A model generated the notes under the pieces. That model worked only from the letters and a program-made list of their open reading frames with translations. It did no database searches and was not told the origin of the DNA. A DNA stretch of 7,110 bases from Alphaproteobacteria bacterium. GTDB lineage: Bacteria; Pseudomonadota; Alphaproteobacteria; Caulobacterales; Caulobacteraceae. The DNA lies in contig JAGWSE010000120.1 of NCBI GenBank assembly GCA_028869395.1, forward strand, positions 1-7,110. The letters run 5' to 3'. The position numbers were made by a program, and so were the translations under genes. Of the stretch, positions 6,600 to 7,110 are shown in pieces (position 1 is the first letter of the stretch; every line of letters starts with the position of its first letter).

Positions 6600-7110
6600 C
6601 TAGAGCGGAATGTTGTCGTGCTTCTTCCAGGGATTGGAGAGTTGCTTGCCGGCCAGGTTCTTCAGGGCCCTGACGATGCGCCGGCGCGTGCCGTGCGGCA
6701 TGATCACGTCGTCGATATAGCCGCGCGAGGCGGCGACGAAGGGATTGGCGAAGCGGGCCTTGTACTCGGCCTCGGCCTCGACGAGCTGCTCCTCGCTCTG
6801 GTTGCGGAAGATGATCTCCACAGCGCCCTTCGAGCCCATCACCGCGATCTCGGCGGTCGGCCAGGCGTAGTTGACGTCGCCGCGGATGTGCTTGGAGCTC
6901 ATCACGTCATAGGCGCCGCCATACGCCTTGCGGGTGATCAACGTCACCTTCGGCACGGTCGCCTCGGCAAAGGCGAACAGCAGCTTGGCGCCATGCTTGA
7001 TGATGCCGCCATGCTCCTGGGCGGTGCCCGGCAGGAATCCGGGCACATCGACGAAGGTGACGATCGGGATGTTGAAGCAGTCGCAAAATCTGACGAAGCG
7101 CGCCGCCTTG
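6600..7110 (-). CDS. pccB: Propionyl-CoA carboxylase beta subunit, C-terminal 170 residues (N-terminus beyond window)
   Basis: PccB is the carboxyltransferase that moves the carboxyl group from carboxybiotin on PccA to propionyl-CoA. The visible part enters in frame at 7109 as KAARFVRFCDCFNIPIVTFV. It continues through DVPGFLPGTAQEHGGIIKHG, then the TRKAYGGAYDVMSSKHIRGD block, AWPTAEIAVMGSKGAVEIIF, and ends KKHDNIPL at the TAG 6602-6600. These are hallmark blocks of the C-terminal crotonase-like domain; the HGG and YGGAY glycines form the oxyanion holes in related enzymes. The KH.NIPL ending is the usual PccB C-terminus and argues for propionyl-CoA over methylcrotonyl-CoA carboxylase. It is transcribed towards the BON gene and towards pccA, with no hairpin terminator visible after the stop. 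Confidence 0.93.
   Translation of the reverse strand, partial: KAARFVRFCDCFNIPIVTFVDVPGFLPGTAQEHGGIIKHGAKLLFAFAEATVPKVTLITRKAYGGAYDVMSSKHIRGDVNYAWPTAEIAVMGSKGAVEIIFRNQSEEQLVEAEAEYKARFANPFVAASRGYIDDVIMPHGTRRRIVRALKNLAGKQLSNPWKKHDNIPL

Overview
The window looks like chromosomal DNA from a high-GC alphaproteobacterium, most likely of the order Caulobacterales (Phenylobacterium or Caulobacter type). The signs are the strongly G/C-ended codons in most genes, an alphaproteobacterial propionyl-CoA carboxylase alpha/beta pair, a Caulobacter-like promoter before msrB and a GGAAC-N17-GTT general-stress promoter. The genus is inferred from these signs and was not tested by any search.

Layout. Both edges carry parts of one enzyme, on the minus strand. 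The left edge (1-1181) holds the biotin-carboxylase half of the propionyl-CoA carboxylase alpha subunit (pccA). The right edge (6600-7110) holds the C-terminal part of the beta subunit (pccB). About 5.4 kb lies between them. From left to right it holds: msrB (+), divergent from pccA; a frameshifted remnant of a VapC/PIN toxin gene (-); a glycine-zipper lipoprotein of unknown function (+); a 60-codon open stretch directly after the stop of the next gene (-); an APH(6)-type streptomycin/hydroxyurea kinase (-); a PhyH-family Fe(II)/2-oxoglutarate dioxygenase (+), divergent from the kinase; a nested inverted repeat; and a BON-domain protein with a roughly 300-residue disordered N-terminus (-).

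How the genes relate. PccA and PccB together turn propionyl-CoA into methylmalonyl-CoA, yet they cannot share a simple transcript here because genes on the opposite strand lie between them. Several genes between them fit stress or detoxification roles: methionine sulfoxide repair, an antibiotic kinase, and a BON protein behind a probable EcfG/SigT promoter. They do not form an obvious single system. The 1833-3128 stretch (toxin remnant plus lipoprotein) has visibly more A/T-ended codons than its flanks and is the best candidate for acquired DNA.

The most useful points are the EcfG-type promoter directly after the pccB stop, the decayed vapC that is easily miscalled as a small ORF, the coding-like 60-codon stretch after the kinase stop, and the nested palindrome at 5085-5199. 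I found no CRISPR array, insertion sequence, tRNA or rRNA, and no convincing new defence or biosynthetic system.
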